Source: an uncultured Clostridia bacterium (GTDB lineage Bacteria > Bacillota > Clostridia > Christensenellales > Borkfalkiaceae). Taken from it: a DNA stretch of 64,000 nucleotides. Numbering within the stretch: position 1 is the stretch's first letter; each line of letters opens with the position of its first letter. Location: positions 54,267-118,266 of the forward strand of contig CAKQME010000008.1 in the NCBI GenBank assembly GCA_934254815.1, read 5' to 3'. The notes below the pieces were generated by a model that saw only the letters and a list, made by a program, of their open reading frames with translations, was not told where the DNA came from and ran no database searches. Positions 63,456 to 64,000 of this stretch are shown here, piece by piece. The position numbers were made by a program, and so were the translations under genes.

Positions 63456-64000
63456 AGTCCTTGTTAATATGCAAGGGCTATTTTATTGTGGGATTATTTT
63501 GAAAATTTTATATAAACGTCTGTATTTTTAAATCTCGTGTCCTTGGGTATTATGGAGTGACATTTTTTTTCGCGTAAAAAATTTTTGAAAATATTGATGT
63601 CAGACCGTCAACTTTACTATTTTTGTGTCCTTGTTATATATGGAGGGTAAAATTTTTCTATGCACCCCGAACTTTCGGATTTTCGTGTCCTTGGTTAAGT
63701 GGAAAGAGTTTTTTGCGAGAATTTAGTGGAATACCCTCACAAATGCGTTGTAACTTTCCAATATAAGTAGGAGGACTTTTATTTTTTCCGAAAACACCCC
63801 GCCAAACGATATTCAAATGTCCATTTATAGTGGGAAGAAATTTTCCTGCGAGAAAAATTTGTGTAAACCATCAACTTTTCTCTCTGAAGTTTCCAATTAT
63901 AGTAGGAGGCTTTTTGAAAAAAGTTTAACGAAACACCCCAGCAAACAGGTATGCAAATGTCCAATATATATGGAGGGTGTTTTAAGTTTTTACTGAAAAC
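63456..64000. repeat. array of degenerate dyad repeats running off the window
   Basis: Eight units at about 63456, 63538, 63626, 63686, 63755, 63818, 63890 and 63958, 60-88 bases apart. Each has T(G/T)TCC, an 8-10 base AT spacer, then GGA/GGAGG, a T-rich tract, and a block like CACCCC-CCAAAC-TT. In the later part TTTCC and TGTCC units alternate, giving a ~135-base higher-order period (63755 to 63890). No frame of credible protein is present. It continues past the edge. Confidence 0.7.

Noticed and set aside
63456..64000. CRISPR array or a small protein gene on the minus strand (61 codons at 63779-63964)
   Set aside because: Repeat units vary and spacing differs from 60 to 88 bases; the frame only translates repeat DNA and has no ribosome binding site.

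Overview
The window looks like part of a chromosome of a Gram-positive, gut-type clostridium (Bacillota). Nearly all genes start behind AGGAGG-like ribosome binding sites, promoters fit TTGACA-17-TATAAT, exported proteins are lipoproteins or carry Gram-positive signal peptides, sugar uptake uses binding-protein ABC systems rather than SusCD, and ArdA/PcfK/PcfJ mobile-element genes of Firmicutes type are present. The exact lineage cannot be read from the sequence; a Christensenellales-like member is a guess. No rRNA, tRNA or CRISPR was recognised.

Region 1 (1-14.1 kb) is a decaying mobile element made of two convergent operons. The plus-strand operon (65-4209) carries an ArdA-like antirestriction protein, small conserved accessory proteins, a PcfK-MutS domain I fusion and PcfJ. 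The minus-strand operon (14.1 kb down to 4.4 kb) starts with an HTH regulator and continues with small proteins, four membrane-anchored or exported beta-rich proteins (one with a Listeria-Bacteroides repeat), a 32-residue membrane peptide, a polytopic membrane P-loop protein and an HUH rolling-circle Rep. A GC-rich cruciform lies where the operons meet. Three genes of this operon are broken: the regulator is split by a 277-bp palindromic element, the P-loop gene has an in-frame stop 75 codons before its natural end, and rep has a frameshift near its 5' end. The minus-strand cluster is my best candidate for an undescribed system, perhaps a DNA-transfer or filamentous-phage-like machine.

Region 2 (14.2-42.9 kb) is a glycan-use locus. 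An AraC regulator and an MFS transporter (convergent) and a second AraC regulator precede a plus-strand run of about 25 kb. This run encodes a 43-residue peptide, two large secreted proteins sharing a repeated ~340-residue module, an ABC sugar importer (two permeases and a binding lipoprotein), a cell-surface protein, a lipoprotein glycosidase, GH1, GH78 and GH28-like enzymes, a SASA-type esterase, a sugar isomerase and two Gfo/Idh/MocA oxidoreductases. It ends with the uronate pathway: uxuA remnant, uxuB, uxaC, KDPG aldolase, KDG kinase. The pathway would turn glucuronate into KDPG and then pyruvate plus glyceraldehyde-3-phosphate, but the local uxuA has lost its middle.

Region 3 (42.9-45.4 kb) is a small scar of mobile DNA: a RhuM-family protein, three 35-bp direct repeats, a 46-residue gene that shares a promoter motif with region 1, a 183-bp inverted-repeat element and a truncated serine recombinase.

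Region 4 (45.5-63.2 kb) is a second glycan locus. A tannase/feruloyl-esterase-like gene and TetR gene diverge from a serine-hydrolase, GH78 rhamnosidase, alpha/beta-hydrolase and membrane AraC series. A second operon holds a lipoprotein and an Lpl/Ytc-type ABC importer (one binding protein, two permeases), followed by GH3, HAD phosphatase, a tiny membrane peptide and a membrane-anchored esterase. The same palindromic operator overlaps the -10 boxes of both operons, so TetR probably controls both. Neither importer has its own ATPase gene, so a shared ATPase encoded elsewhere is expected. The window ends in an array of degenerate dyad repeats (63.45 kb onward) that runs off the edge.
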